Source: Kitasatospora sp. MAA19
GTDB lineage: Bacteria; Actinomycetota; Actinomycetes; Streptomycetales; Streptomycetaceae
Reading direction: 5' to 3'
Assembly: GCF_029894125.1 (NCBI RefSeq)
Contig: NZ_JARXYZ010000027.1
Span: 1-64,000 of the forward strand
DNA length: 64,000 nucleotides
Each line of letters starts with the position of its first letter. Position 1 is the first letter of the stretch. Below, piece by piece: positions 1-9,117 of this stretch. The notes below the pieces were generated by a model. That model did no database searches. It was not told where the DNA came from and was given only the letters and a program-made list of their open reading frames with translations. The translations under genes were made by a program, and so were the position numbers.

Positions 1-49
1 CGATGGTACTGCAGGGGGGACCCTGTGGGAGAGTAGGACGCCGCCGAAC
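1..49 (+). rRNA. rrf: 5S rRNA, 3' end (partial)
   Basis: The first 49 bases match the 3' part of actinobacterial 5S rRNA, including GATGGTACTGCAGGGGGGAC and the closing ACGCCGCCGAAC. The gene is cut by the window start, so an rRNA operon lies immediately upstream and reads into the window. Confidence 0.93.
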
Positions 50-60
50 AATCATTCACA

Positions 61-96
61 GAGAACCCCCATCCGGGAAACCGGATGGGGGTTCTC
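61..96. terminator. rho-independent-type hairpin after the rRNA operon
   Basis: A perfect 16-bp stem (GAGAACCCCCATCCGG pairing with its complement) closes a GAAA loop 12 nt after the 5S rRNA. It sits between the rRNA operon and the convergent acetyltransferase gene, so it can stop both transcripts. There is no long U tract, which is usual for streptomycetes. Confidence 0.85.
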
Positions 97-114
97 TGCA
101 TTTCCGGGCCGGAA

Positions 115-567
115 TCAGAGCTGGAGTTTGAATCCGAGGTGCGACGGGACGAAGCCGAGCCGCTCGTAGAAGCGGTGGGCGTCGGTGCGGGTCGCGTCGG
201 AGGTGAGCTGGACGAGGTCCGCGCCGAGTGCGCGTGCACGCTCGATCGCCCACTCGATCAGTTCGGTGCCGAGGCCGGTGCCCCGCTCGTCGGCGTGGAT
301 GCGGACGCCCTCGATGATGGTCCGGGTGGAGCCCTTCCTGGAGAGGCCGGGGACCACGGTCAGCTGCAGGGTGCCGACGGTTCGGCCGGCGCGTTCGGCG
401 GCGACGAGGTGCTGGTGCGGGTCGCCGTCGATGCGGGCGAAGGCGTCCAGGTAGGGCGCGAGGTCGTCAGAGCTCTCGCGGGTGGCGCCGAGGGGGTCGT
501 CGGCGAGCATGGCCACTATCGCGGGCAGGTCGGCTTCGGTGGCCCGGCGAATCGTCAGATCGTTCAT
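115..567 (-). CDS. GNAT family N-acetyltransferase
   Basis: A 150-residue single-domain GNAT protein, predicted to transfer an acetyl group from acetyl-CoA to an unidentified small-molecule or protein amine in the cytoplasm. The start MNDLTIRRATEADLPAI is the classic GNAT beta1-alpha1 opening. The acetyl-CoA loop is visible as RGTGLGTELIEW near residues 95-107, and the C-terminal RFYERLGFV is the usual beta6 motif. The gene converges on the rRNA operon and shares its terminator hairpin. No Shine-Dalgarno sequence precedes the ATG; a TATCCT hexamer lies 6 nt upstream, so the mRNA is probably leaderless. The substrate cannot be read from sequence. Confidence 0.9.
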   Translation of the reverse strand: MNDLTIRRATEADLPAIVAMLADDPLGATRESSDDLAPYLDAFARIDGDPHQHLVAAERAGRTVGTLQLTVVPGLSRKGSTRTIIEGVRIHADERGTGLGTELIEWAIERARALGADLVQLTSDATRTDAHRFYERLGFVPSHLGFKLQL

Positions 568-573
568 GATCAG

Positions 574-579
574 AGGATA
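574..579 (-). promoter_or_regulatory. -10 element TATCCT (leaderless start of the GNAT gene)
   Basis: TATCCT on the minus strand ends 6 nt before the ATG at 567, placing the predicted transcription start at the start codon. No convincing -35 box is seen. Confidence 0.5.
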
Positions 580-657
580 GGTGGCCGCCTTCCCCGCACC
601 CCTGTCCGTCGGTGCCCGTAGGGCCCCCTCACGGCCCTTCTCGGGGGTGATCCGACG

Positions 658-1449
658 TCACTCCCCGGGCTTGGCACTGGTGATGACGGCGAAGACGGCG
701 CCGTGCGGGTCGTGCAGCTGGGCGAGCCGGCCGACGCCGTGGACGTCCATGGCGGGGATCCGCACCGTCGCCCCCAGGGTGTCGGCGATGGCGAGGCTGG
801 CGTCCACGTTGGGGACCTCGAAGTAGGGGAGCCAGTGCGAGGTGGTGCCGGCGGCGGTGTGCTCGGGGCCGAGCTGCATGATGCCGCCGTGGGCGTCGTC
901 GCTGCCGGCGCCGGCCGGGGTGAGGACGGTGTAGAGGACGCCTTCGAGCGGGACGTCCTGCTCCTGCCAGCCGAAGACGGTGCGGTAGAAGGACTTGGCG
1001 CGTTCGGCGTCGACGCTGTAGCACTCGGCCCAGCAGAGGCTGCCCTCCTCGTTGACGACGTCCAGGCCGCGGGTGTCGTGCGGCTGCCAGACGGCGAACT
1101 CGGCGCCGGTCGGGTCGGCGTAGCCGGCCATCCGGCCCGCGGTGAAGACGTCGAAGGGGGTGAACCGGACGCGTCCGCCGGCCTGTTCGACGAGTTCGGT
1201 GGTGCGGTCGGCGTCGAGGGTGGTGAAGTACAGCGTCCAGGCGGGCAGGGCGCCCTCCTCGGCGAGCGGGCCGAGGGCGGCGACCGTCCGGCCGTCGAGC
1301 TGGAAGAAGCCGTACCCGCCGGCCTCGGGGCCGGCCGAGTCGAAGGTCCAGCCGAACAGGGCCGTGTAGAAGCTGACGGAGGCCTGGGTGTCGGGGCTGC
1401 CCAGGTCGACCCAGGCGGGGGAGCCGGGGCGGAAGGCGGTGTTAAGCAT
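658..1449 (-). CDS. Two-domain VOC (glyoxalase/bleomycin-resistance fold) protein
   Basis: A 263-residue protein made of two vicinal-oxygen-chelate modules. The first begins PAWVDLGSPDTQASVSFYTALFGW and the second SLCWAECYSVDAERAKSFYRTVFGW; the recurrent SFY..LFGW signature marks each. Proteins of this layout are common in Streptomyces and are annotated as glyoxalase or hydroxylase, but their substrates are mostly unknown. I take the ATG at 1449, preceded by GAGGAG at good spacing, over an upstream in-frame ATG that would lie inside the start region of the divergent recD2 gene. No operon partner is visible. Confidence 0.88.
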   Translation of the reverse strand: MLNTAFRPGSPAWVDLGSPDTQASVSFYTALFGWTFDSAGPEAGGYGFFQLDGRTVAALGPLAEEGALPAWTLYFTTLDADRTTELVEQAGGRVRFTPFDVFTAGRMAGYADPTGAEFAVWQPHDTRGLDVVNEEGSLCWAECYSVDAERAKSFYRTVFGWQEQDVPLEGVLYTVLTPAGAGSDDAHGGIMQLGPEHTAAGTTSHWLPYFEVPNVDASLAIADTLGATVRIPAMDVHGVGRLAQLHDPHGAVFAVITSAKPGE

Positions 1450-1648
1450 GGGCTCTGCTCCTCGGACGGGGGCCCGTGCGGGCGCGGGCGCGATCGGTGC
1501 CCCCCTTGCCCCTCCCAGCCTGGCACCCCGGCCGGGGCGCTGCACGGCAGGGCGTTCGGGGGCGGTCGGCGCGGGTGCGGGGTTGTCGGGGCCGGGCGGT
1601 ACGGTGCGTAACGGAAAGGTCCACCCGTACCGGTCGAAGGGGGTCCCG

Positions 1649-3883
1649 GTGGCCAGGCAGGCGCAGTCGGGGCAGGAGGCGCCGCGCCAGCTCGCGCAGG
1701 TCGAGGGCGTGCTGGAGCGGATCACGTACGCCAACGAGGAGACCGGCTACACGGTGGCCCGGGTGGACACCGGCCGGGGCGGGAACGACCTGCTGACGGT
1801 GGTGGGCGCGCTGCTGGGCGCGCAGGTGGGCGAGTCGCTGCGGCTGCACGGGCGGTGGGGTTCGCACCCGCAGTACGGGCGGCAGTTCACGGTGGAGAAC
1901 TACACGACGGTGCTGCCGGCGACGGTGCAGGGCATCCAGCGCTACCTGGGTTCGGGGCTGATCAAGGGGATCGGGCCGCGGTTCGCCGAGCGGATCGTGG
2001 AGCGCTTCGGGGTGGACACCCTGGAGGTGATCGAGAACGAGCCGGGCCGGCTGATCGAGGTGCCGGGGCTGGGGCCGAAGCGGACGAAGAAGATCGCGGC
2101 GGCCTGGGAGGAGCAGAAGGCCATCAAGGAGGTGATGGTCTTCCTGCAGGGGGTCGGGGTGTCGACCTCGCTCGCGGTGCGGATCTACAAGCAGTACGGG
2201 GACAGCTCGATCGGGGTGGTCAGGAACGAGCCGTACCGGCTGGCGTCGGACGTGTGGGGCATCGGTTTCCTGACGGCGGACCGGATCGCCCAGGCGGTGG
2301 GGATCCCGCACGACAGCCCGGAGCGGGTGAAGGCGGGGCTGCAGTACGCGCTGTCGCAGAGCAGCGATCAGGGGCACTGCTACCTGCCCGAGGAGCGGCT
2401 GATCGCGGACGGGGTGAAGCTGCTGCAGGTGGACGTGGGGCTGGTGATCGACTGCCTGGCGGAGCTGGTGGCGGCGGAGGGGGTGGTGCGGGAGTCGGTG
2501 CCGGGGGAGGCGGGCGAGCCGATCACCGCGGTGTATCTGGTGCCGTTCCACCGGGCGGAGATCTCGCTGGCCAACCAGTTGCTGCGGCTGCTGCGTTCGG
2601 ATTCCGACCGGATGCCGTGGTTCGGTTCGGTGGACTGGCCGGTGGTGCTGGAGTGGCTGGCGAAGCGGACCGGGGCGGAGCTGGCGCCGGAGCAGGAGCA
2701 GTCGGTGCGGCTGGCGCTGACCGAGCGGGTCGCGGTGCTGACGGGCGGTCCGGGGTGCGGCAAGTCCTTCACGGTGAAGTCGATCGTGACGCTGGCGCTG
2801 GCGAAGCGGGCGAAGGTGGTGCTGGCGGCGCCGACCGGGCGGGCGGCGAAGCGGTTGTCGGAGCTGACCGGGGTGGAGGCCTCGACGGTGCACCGGCTGC
2901 TGGAGCTGAAGCCGGGCGGGGACGCGGCGTACGACCGGGACCGGCCGCTGGACGCCGATCTGGTGGTGGTGGACGAGGCGTCGATGCTGGATCTGATCCT
3001 GGCGAACAAGCTGGTCAAGGCGGTACCGCCGGGGGCGCACCTGCTGTTCGTGGGGGACGTGGACCAGCTGCCCTCGGTGGGGGCCGGCGAGGTGCTGCGG
3101 GACCTGCTGGCGGAGGGCGGCCCGATCCCGTCGGTGCGGCTGACCAGGATCTTCCGGCAGGCGCAGCAGTCCGGCGTGGTGACCAACGCGCACCGGATCA
3201 ACGAGGGGAAGCCGCCGTTGACGGACGGTCTGGCGGACTTCTTCCTGTTCGTGGAGGACGACGCGGAGCGGGCGGCCGGTCTGACGGTGGACGTGGTGGC
3301 GCGGCGGATCCCGCAGAAGTTCGGTTTCGACCCGCGCCGGGACGTGCAGGTGCTGGCGCCGATGCACCGGGGCCCGGCCGGGGCGGGCAACCTGAACACG
3401 CTGCTGCAGGCCGCGGTGACGCCGGCCCGGGAGGGGGTGGCGGAGCGGCGGTTCGGCGGGCGGACGTTCCGGGTGGGGGACAAGGTCACGCAGGTGCGCA
3501 ACAACTACGACAAGGGGCGGAACGGTGTCTTCAACGGCACAGTGGGAGTGGTGACCGCCCTCAGCGTGGACGACCAGCGGTTGACGGTGCTCACCGACGA
3601 GGACGAGGAGGTGGCGTACGACTTCGACGAACTGGACGAGCTGGCCCACGCGTACGCGGTGACGATCCACCGCTCGCAGGGCAGCGAGTACCCGGTGGTG
3701 GTGATTCCGGTCACCATGTCCGCTTGGACGATGCTCCAGCGAAATCTGCTCTACACCGCTGTGACCAGGGCCAGGAAACTGGTGGTACTGGTGGGGTCAC
3801 GGAAGGCGATCGCGCAGGCCGTACGGACCGTCAGTGCAGGTCGGCGGCACGCGGCCCTCGATCATCGGCTGGGAACTGGATGA
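1649..3883 (+). CDS. recD2: RecD2-type ATP-dependent 5'-3' DNA helicase
   Basis: A 744-residue SF1B helicase of the RecD2/TraA branch, which unwinds DNA 5' to 3' independently of RecBC. An N-terminal OB-like segment is followed by helix-hairpin-helix motifs (LIKGIGPRFAERI, VPGLGPKRTKKI). Then come Walker A (GGPGCGKSFT near residue 366; Cys replaces the more usual Thr), the DEAS Walker B (VVVDEASMLD near 437), and the C-terminal TIHRSQGSEYP motif near 672. The GTG at 1649 has GAAGGGGG 5 nt upstream; longer forms would run through the neighbouring VOC gene start. No recB or recC neighbours are present, which fits RecD2. Codon use is typical of the window. Confidence 0.92.
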   Translation: MARQAQSGQEAPRQLAQVEGVLERITYANEETGYTVARVDTGRGGNDLLTVVGALLGAQVGESLRLHGRWGSHPQYGRQFTVENYTTVLPATVQGIQRYLGSGLIKGIGPRFAERIVERFGVDTLEVIENEPGRLIEVPGLGPKRTKKIAAAWEEQKAIKEVMVFLQGVGVSTSLAVRIYKQYGDSSIGVVRNEPYRLASDVWGIGFLTADRIAQAVGIPHDSPERVKAGLQYALSQSSDQGHCYLPEERLIADGVKLLQVDVGLVIDCLAELVAAEGVVRESVPGEAGEPITAVYLVPFHRAEISLANQLLRLLRSDSDRMPWFGSVDWPVVLEWLAKRTGAELAPEQEQSVRLALTERVAVLTGGPGCGKSFTVKSIVTLALAKRAKVVLAAPTGRAAKRLSELTGVEASTVHRLLELKPGGDAAYDRDRPLDADLVVVDEASMLDLILANKLVKAVPPGAHLLFVGDVDQLPSVGAGEVLRDLLAEGGPIPSVRLTRIFRQAQQSGVVTNAHRINEGKPPLTDGLADFFLFVEDDAERAAGLTVDVVARRIPQKFGFDPRRDVQVLAPMHRGPAGAGNLNTLLQAAVTPAREGVAERRFGGRTFRVGDKVTQVRNNYDKGRNGVFNGTVGVVTALSVDDQRLTVLTDEDEEVAYDFDELDELAHAYAVTIHRSQGSEYPVVVIPVTMSAWTMLQRNLLYTAVTRARKLVVLVGSRKAIAQAVRTVSAGRRHAALDHRLGTG

Positions 3884-3998
3884 TTATCCAACAGGATGGT
3901 TGCCTCTAATGTTCTCTTGACGTGAAGAGATTTACGGCAGAGCCTAGGGTGGTGCCGATCTTGTCCGGTTCGTACCGGCTGCGGCGGCAGGTTTTGTA

Positions 3999-4023
3999 GG
4001 GGCGGGCCCTTTCGGGCCACCCC
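3999..4023 (+). other. Hairpin in the citrate synthase leader
   Basis: In the 225-nt gap between recD2 and gltA, GGCCC pairs with GGGCC around a TTTC loop, with GGGG/CCCC extending the stem past an internal loop. It could terminate recD2 read-through or structure the gltA leader. A TTGACG at 3917 and a TAGGGT at 3945 are also present, but their 22-nt spacing is too wide for a confident promoter. Confidence 0.4.
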
Positions 4024-4108
4024 GGGTGCGCGGCTGTCCTCCAGATGGGGGATGGTAGAGACAGTCAGGGCACCTTGGAAGAGGATTCATTTCGTCGGTG
4101 AGGAAGAC

Positions 4109-5398
4109 GTGAGCGACAACTCGGTAGTACTGCGGTACCAGGACGGCGAGTACGAGTACCCCGTCGTCGAGAGCACTGCGGGCAACGCCGGCTTCGACAT
4201 CTCGAAGCTGCTGCCGCAGACCGGCCTGGTCACCCTGGACAACGGCTTCGGTAACACCGCCGCGTACAAGTCCGCGATCACCTTCGTGGACGGCGACAAC
4301 GGCATCCTGCGGTACCGCGGCTACCCGATCGAGCAGCTCGCAGCACAGGGCGGCTTCATCGAGACCGCGTACCTCCTGATCAACGGTGAGCTGCCCAACG
4401 CGGACCAGCTGGCGGATTTCAACCGCGAGATCACCCAGCACACCCTGCTGCACGAGGACGTCAAGCGCTTCTTCCAGGGTTTCCCGCGGGACGCCCACCC
4501 GATGGCCATGCTGTCCTCGGTGGTCGGCGCGCTGTCCACGTTCTACCCGGAGAGCCACAACCCGTTCGACGCGGGCCAGCGTCACCTGTCGACCGTCCGC
4601 CTGCTCGCGAAGCTGCCGACGATCGCCGCCTACGCGTACAAGAAGGCGATGGGCCAGCCCTTCGTCTACCCGCGCAACGACCTGAGCTACGTCGAGAACT
4701 TCCTGCGGATGACCTTCGCCGTCCCCGCCGAGGACTACGAGCTCAACCCGGTCATCGTCAACGCCCTGGACAAGCTGCTCATCCTGCACGCGGACCACGA
4801 GCAGAACTGCTCGACCTCCACCGTGCGCCTGGTCGGCTCCAGCCACGCCAACCTGTTCGCCTCGATCTCGGCCGGCATCTCGGCGCTGTGGGGCCCGCTG
4901 CACGGCGGCGCCAACCAGGCCGTGCTGGAGATGCTGGAGAGCATCCAGAAGGACGGCGGCGACGTCGACGCCTTCATCACGAAGGTGAAGAACAAGGAAG
5001 CCGGCGTCAAGCTGATGGGCTTCGGTCACCGCGTCTACAAGGCCTTCGACCCGCGCGCCGCGCAGGTCAAGCTGCTCGCGCACGAGGTCCTCGGCCAGCT
5101 CGGCAAGAACGACGAGCTGCTGGACATCGCGCTCAAGCTGGAGGAGCACGCCCTCAAGGACGACTTCTTCATCTCGCGCAAGCTCTACCCGAACGTGGAC
5201 TTCTACACCGGCCTGATCTACCGCGCCATGGGCTTCCCGACCAGCATGTTCACCGTGCTGTTCGCCCTCGGCCGGCTGCCGGGCTGGATCGCCCACTGGC
5301 ACGAGATGATCAACGACCCGACCAGCCGGATCGGCCGCCCGCGCCAGATCTACACCGGCGTCGAGATCCGCGACTTCGTCGCCCTCGGCGACCGCTGA
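4109..5398 (+). CDS. gltA: Citrate synthase (type II)
   Basis: A 429-residue citrate synthase condensing oxaloacetate and acetyl-CoA at the entry of the TCA cycle. Conserved blocks include ILRYRGYPIEQLA, LHADHEQNCSTSTVRLVGSS, LWGPLHGGANQAVLEML (catalytic His), VKLMGFGHRVYKAFDPRA (second catalytic His) and YPNVDFYTGLIYRAMG (catalytic Asp). The length matches actinobacterial hexameric enzymes. The GTG at 4109 follows GAGGAAGA at ideal distance and gives the familiar N-terminus VSDNSVVLRYQDGEYEYP; an ATG 19 codons upstream has no ribosome site. It is monocistronic and followed by a strong hairpin. Confidence 0.97.
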   Translation: MSDNSVVLRYQDGEYEYPVVESTAGNAGFDISKLLPQTGLVTLDNGFGNTAAYKSAITFVDGDNGILRYRGYPIEQLAAQGGFIETAYLLINGELPNADQLADFNREITQHTLLHEDVKRFFQGFPRDAHPMAMLSSVVGALSTFYPESHNPFDAGQRHLSTVRLLAKLPTIAAYAYKKAMGQPFVYPRNDLSYVENFLRMTFAVPAEDYELNPVIVNALDKLLILHADHEQNCSTSTVRLVGSSHANLFASISAGISALWGPLHGGANQAVLEMLESIQKDGGDVDAFITKVKNKEAGVKLMGFGHRVYKAFDPRAAQVKLLAHEVLGQLGKNDELLDIALKLEEHALKDDFFISRKLYPNVDFYTGLIYRAMGFPTSMFTVLFALGRLPGWIAHWHEMINDPTSRIGRPRQIYTGVEIRDFVALGDR

Positions 5399-5408
5399 CG
5401 CCGCACCA

Positions 5409-5445
5409 GGAAGGGCCCGGCCGCGCTGTGCGGCCGGGCCCTTCC
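5409..5445 (+). terminator. Terminator of gltA
   Basis: A perfect 16-bp GC-rich stem (GGAAGGGCCCGGCCGC and its complement) with a 5-nt loop begins 10 nt after the citrate synthase stop codon. Confidence 0.9.
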
Positions 5446-5935
5446 GCGTCCCCGCGCGGTGGGCCCGGGTGGGCGCCCCGCACGCGGACGGAACCGTACG
5501 GCGCACGACTCCGGGGGCGGCCGCAGCCGGGGACGGCCGCTCAAAGCGTCCCTGACCCGCCGCAACCCCGGCGTCGTGCGCGAAGGTCGCCAGGGTCGAC
5601 GACCGTCCCGGGGCCCGCCGGAGCCCCGTCGGCGGCAACCGATGGCAGTGCGGGGACGCCTTTGCCGTTCGCCGCGTCCCAGCCCATCGGAAAAACTGCC
5701 GCACTACCAACCTAAGACGTATCAGGGTGCGAGAAGTTACGCCCGGGGGGTGTGAGCTGCCTCTCGCCACGCTCCGTGTGCGCGTCGTGCCCTGCCCATA
5801 CCACACGATCCCGCACGCGCGACGTCACCCTCCCCGCAGTCACGGCAACCGAGCGTGATAGGAATCGTGGCATTCCGGTACGGACCGTCCCGCACCCTCG
5901 CAGCGTGGCGGCGGAACTGGGGAGGGAGTGCGCAG
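5446..5935. other. Non-coding interval between gltA and the SDR gene
   Basis: About 490 bases with no gene I can support; long open frames here lack ribosome sites and family similarity. The only local structure I note is GGAAT-N6-ATTCC at 5861-5876, a small inverted repeat 60 nt upstream of the SDR start, possibly regulatory. The stretch at 5690-5760 is less GC-rich than its surroundings and may hold the promoter. Confidence 0.4.
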
Positions 5936-6655
5936 ATGGCCAGGAACGTCGTTGTCACCGGCGGTGGCACGGGAATCGGGTACGAAGTCGCGCGGCGGTT
6001 CGCCGAGGCGGGCGAACGGGTCGTGATCGTGGGCCGCCGTCGCGCGGTGCTGGAGAAGGCCGCGGCCGATCTCGGGCCGAACGTCACCCCGCTGGTGTGC
6101 GACCTCGCCGACCCCGACGCCGTCGAGGCCGCGCTCGCCGAACTGCCCGAGCGGATCGACGTCCTGGTCAACAACGCCGGCAGCCGGGAGACCGTGATCG
6201 GCGCCGGGCCGCACGCCCTGCTGGCCCGCTGGCGCGGCGACTTCGAGCGCAACGTGCTGACCGTGGTGCTGCTCACCGAGTCGATCCGGGACCGGCTCAC
6301 CCCGGGCGCCGGCCGGGTGGTCACCATCAGCTCGATCGCCGCCCTGCGCGGGGCCGGCTCGTACGGCGCCGCGAAGGCCTCGCTGCACGCCTGGAACCAC
6401 TTCCTGGCCGCCCAGTTGGGCACCTCGGGGATCACCGCCAACATCGTCGCGCCGGGGACGGTGGCCGGCACCGAGTTCTTCGGCCCGCGCCTGGACGAGG
6501 CGGAGGTCTCCCGCCGGGCGGCGCGCACCCTGCTCGGCCGGATCGGGGAGACCGGCGAGGTCGCGGCGGCGGTGTACTTCCTGGCCTCGCCCGAGGCCGG
6601 GTTCATCACCGGCGAGATCCTGCACTGCAACGGCGGCGAGCTGCTCGGGCGTTGA
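5936..6655 (+). CDS. SDR family NAD(P)-dependent oxidoreductase
   Basis: A 239-residue classical short-chain dehydrogenase/reductase. The nucleotide-binding TGGGTGIGYEVARRF lies near residues 8-22, the NNAG motif (VLVNNAGS) near 75-82, the catalytic Ser in TISSIAAL near 131-138, and the catalytic Tyr-Lys pair in SYGAAKAS near 143-150. The C-terminal FLASPEAGFITGEILHCNGGELL is the standard SDR ending. The ATG at 5936 follows GGGGAGGGAG with 7-nt spacing; an upstream in-frame ATG at 5855 has no ribosome site. The substrate is unknown. It converges on copA across a terminator hairpin. Confidence 0.92.
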   Translation: MARNVVVTGGGTGIGYEVARRFAEAGERVVIVGRRRAVLEKAAADLGPNVTPLVCDLADPDAVEAALAELPERIDVLVNNAGSRETVIGAGPHALLARWRGDFERNVLTVVLLTESIRDRLTPGAGRVVTISSIAALRGAGSYGAAKASLHAWNHFLAAQLGTSGITANIVAPGTVAGTEFFGPRLDEAEVSRRAARTLLGRIGETGEVAAAVYFLASPEAGFITGEILHCNGGELLGR

Positions 6656-6703
6656 GCGGCGGGCTGCTCGGCTGCGGTGGCTGCTCGGGGGTGAACCACC
6701 GGG

Positions 6704-6740
6704 AAGGGCCCGGGCCGGGGTTCGTCCGGTCCGGGCCCCT
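6704..6740. terminator. Bidirectional terminator between SDR gene and copA
   Basis: AGGGCCCGGGCCGG pairs with CCGGTCCGGGCCCCT (one mismatch) around a short loop, between two convergent stop codons. Confidence 0.75.
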
Positions 6741-6760
6741 CGCGGTGGCGGGCGGGTGCC

Positions 6761-9049
6761 TCAGGCGGGCTGGAAGCGGCGCAGCCGCAGGCTGTTGGTG
6801 ACCACGAAGACCGAGGAGAAGGCCATCGCGGCCCCCGCGATCATCGGGTTGAGCAGCCCGGCGGCGGCCAGCGGGATCGCCGCCACGTTGTAGCCGAAGG
6901 CCCAGCACAGGTTGCCCTTGATGGTGCCGAGGGTGCGGCGGGAGAGCCGGATGGCGTCCGCCGCCGAGCGCAGGTCGCCGCGGACCAGGGTGAGGTCGCC
7001 CGCCTCGATCGCGGCGTCGGTGCCGGTGCCCATCGCCAGGCCCAGGTCGGCCTGGGCGAGCGCGGCCGCGTCGTTGACGCCGTCGCCGACCATGGCCACG
7101 ACCCTGCCCTCGGCCTGCAGCCGCTTGACGGTGTCGACCTTGTCCTGCGGCATGACCTCGGCGATCACGTCCTCCGGGGCGATGCCGACCTCGGCCGCGA
7201 CGGCCTCGGCGACCGCCCGGTGGTCGCCGGTCAGCAGCACCGGGCGCAGGCCCAGTGCGCGCAGCCGGGCGATCGCCTCGGCGCTGGTCGGTTTGACCGC
7301 GTCCGCCACCTCCAGGACGGCCCGGGCCTCGCCGTCCCAGCCCACCGCGATCGCGGTGCGGCCGGCCGCCTCGGCGGTGCGCTTGGCCTCGGCCAGGCCC
7401 TGCGGCAGGTACTGCGACCAGTCGTTCAGCAGCGCCTCCCGGCCGGCGATCACCGCGTGGCCGTCCACCACGCCCTGGACGCCCAGGCCCGGCACGTTCT
7501 CGAAGCCCTCGACCGGCGGCAGCCCGCCCGTGCGCTCCGCGGCGGCGGTGGCGATCGCCCGGGCGATCGGGTGCTCGGAGGCGTGCTCCAGGGCGCCGGC
7601 CAGGCGCAGTGCCTCCGTCTCGGTGACGCCCTCGGCGGTGTGCACCGCGAGCAGGGTCATCCGGCCGGTGGTGACGGTGCCGGTCTTGTCCAGGACGATG
7701 GTGTCGACGTTGCGGGTGGACTCCAGCACCTCCGGGCCCTTGATCAGGATGCCCAGCTGGGCGCCGCGGCCGGTGCCGACCATGAGCGCGGTCGGGGTGG
7801 CCAGGCCCAGGGCGCACGGGCAGGCGATGATCAGCACGGCCACGGCGGCGGTGAACGCCTCGGTGGGGCTGTTCGAGACCAGCAGCCGGCCGACCAGGGT
7901 GGCGAGCGCGATCAGGATGACGACGGGGACGAAGACGGCGGAGATCCGGTCCGCGAGGCGCTGCGCGGCGGCCTTGCCGTTCTGGGCCTCCGTGACCAGC
8001 CGGGCCATCCGGGACAGCTGGGTGTCCGTGCCGACCTTGGTCGCCTCGACGACCAGGCGGCCGCCCGCGTTGACGGTGGCACCGGTGACGCCGTCGCCGA
8101 CGGAGACCTCCACCGGCACCGACTCCCCGGTGAGCATCGACGCGTCCACCGCCGAGCCGCCGTCGACCACCACGCCGTCGGTGGCGATCTTCTCGCCCGG
8201 CCGCACCACGAACCGGTCGCCCACGGCCAGATCCCCGATCGGGATCCGGACCTCGCGGCCCCGCCGGAGGACGGACACGTCCTTGGCACCGAGGTCGAGC
8301 AGGGCGTGCAGGGCGGCGCCGGCCCGGCGCTTGGAGCGGGCCTCCAGGTAACGGCCGAGCAGGATCAGCACGGTGACGGCGGCGGCCGTCTCCAGGTAGA
8401 GGGTGGAGGAGGCGCCGGTGTCGCCGATCGACAGCGAGAAGTCGTGGCGCATGCCGGGCCTGCCGGCGTGGCCCCAGAACAGCGCCCAGAACGACCAGCC
8501 GAAGGCGGCCAGGGTGCCGAGCGAGACCAGGGTGTCCATGGTCGCGGCGCCGTGCTTGAGACTGGTCCAGGCGGCGCGGTGGAACGGCAGACCGCCGTGG
8601 ACCACGACCGGGCCGGTGAGCGCGAAGGCCAGCCACTGCCAGTTGGTGAACTGCAGGGCCGGGATCATCGACAGCATGACCACCGGGATGCTGAGGACGG
8701 CGCTGATCAGCAGCCGGTCGAGCAGGGGGTCGGCGGCGGGCCGGTCGGTGGTGGTGTCGGCGCCGACCGGCGCGGGGACGGCGGGCGCCGGGGGCGGCGG
8801 GGGCTCGGCGCTGTAGCCGGTGCGCTCGACCGTGGCGATCAGGTCCTCGACCGTCACCCCGGGGCCGTAGTCGACCCGGGCCTTCTCGGTGGCGAAGTTG
8901 ACGGTGGCCTCGACGCCGTCCATCCGGTTGAGCTTCTTCTCGATCCGGGCCGCGCAGGAGGCGCACGTCATCCCGCCGATCGACAGCTCGACCCGGTCCC
9001 GTGCCTGGGCGCCGGCTGCGCCGTGGACGCCCGGGACGGTTGTACTCAT
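6761..9049 (-). CDS. copA: Heavy-metal P1B-type ATPase, copper exporter CopA-like
   Basis: A 762-residue membrane pump exporting Cu(I) at the cost of ATP. One N-terminal heavy-metal domain (GGMTCASCAARIE) is followed by the eight-helix P1B core. Visible motifs are the CPC ion channel (IIACPCALGLATPTALM), the phosphorylated Asp in VLDKTGTVTTG, SEHPIARAI of the nucleotide domain and MVGDGVNDAAAL of the hinge. Two ATGs stand 6 nt apart; AAGGAG lies 3 nt from the first and 9 nt from the second (9049), so I prefer the second. It is downstream of copZ in the same direction with a 68-nt gap, so the two are probably one copper-induced operon behind the CsoR-like operator. Confidence 0.95.
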   Translation of the reverse strand: MSTTVPGVHGAAGAQARDRVELSIGGMTCASCAARIEKKLNRMDGVEATVNFATEKARVDYGPGVTVEDLIATVERTGYSAEPPPPPAPAVPAPVGADTTTDRPAADPLLDRLLISAVLSIPVVMLSMIPALQFTNWQWLAFALTGPVVVHGGLPFHRAAWTSLKHGAATMDTLVSLGTLAAFGWSFWALFWGHAGRPGMRHDFSLSIGDTGASSTLYLETAAAVTVLILLGRYLEARSKRRAGAALHALLDLGAKDVSVLRRGREVRIPIGDLAVGDRFVVRPGEKIATDGVVVDGGSAVDASMLTGESVPVEVSVGDGVTGATVNAGGRLVVEATKVGTDTQLSRMARLVTEAQNGKAAAQRLADRISAVFVPVVILIALATLVGRLLVSNSPTEAFTAAVAVLIIACPCALGLATPTALMVGTGRGAQLGILIKGPEVLESTRNVDTIVLDKTGTVTTGRMTLLAVHTAEGVTETEALRLAGALEHASEHPIARAIATAAAERTGGLPPVEGFENVPGLGVQGVVDGHAVIAGREALLNDWSQYLPQGLAEAKRTAEAAGRTAIAVGWDGEARAVLEVADAVKPTSAEAIARLRALGLRPVLLTGDHRAVAEAVAAEVGIAPEDVIAEVMPQDKVDTVKRLQAEGRVVAMVGDGVNDAAALAQADLGLAMGTGTDAAIEAGDLTLVRGDLRSAADAIRLSRRTLGTIKGNLCWAFGYNVAAIPLAAAGLLNPMIAGAAMAFSSVFVVTNSLRLRRFQPA

Positions 9050-9117
9050 GCGCATCAGCTCCTTGGTGGGGCGTACGGCGGGGGCCGCTGCCCGGGCCCC
9101 GCCGTACCGGACGAACC

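Noticed and set aside
1442..3670. A 742-codon open frame opposite recD2
   Set aside because: Arg/His/Leu/Pro-rich shadow of the RecD2 coding strand, with no domains or ribosome site.
3917..3950. TTGACG and TAGGGT as a gltA promoter
   Set aside because: The spacing of 22 nt is too wide for a standard -35/-10 pair; kept only as a weak note.
5752..6801. Plus-strand 349-codon frame over the SDR gene
   Set aside because: Arg/Gly-rich out-of-frame reading of the SDR gene.
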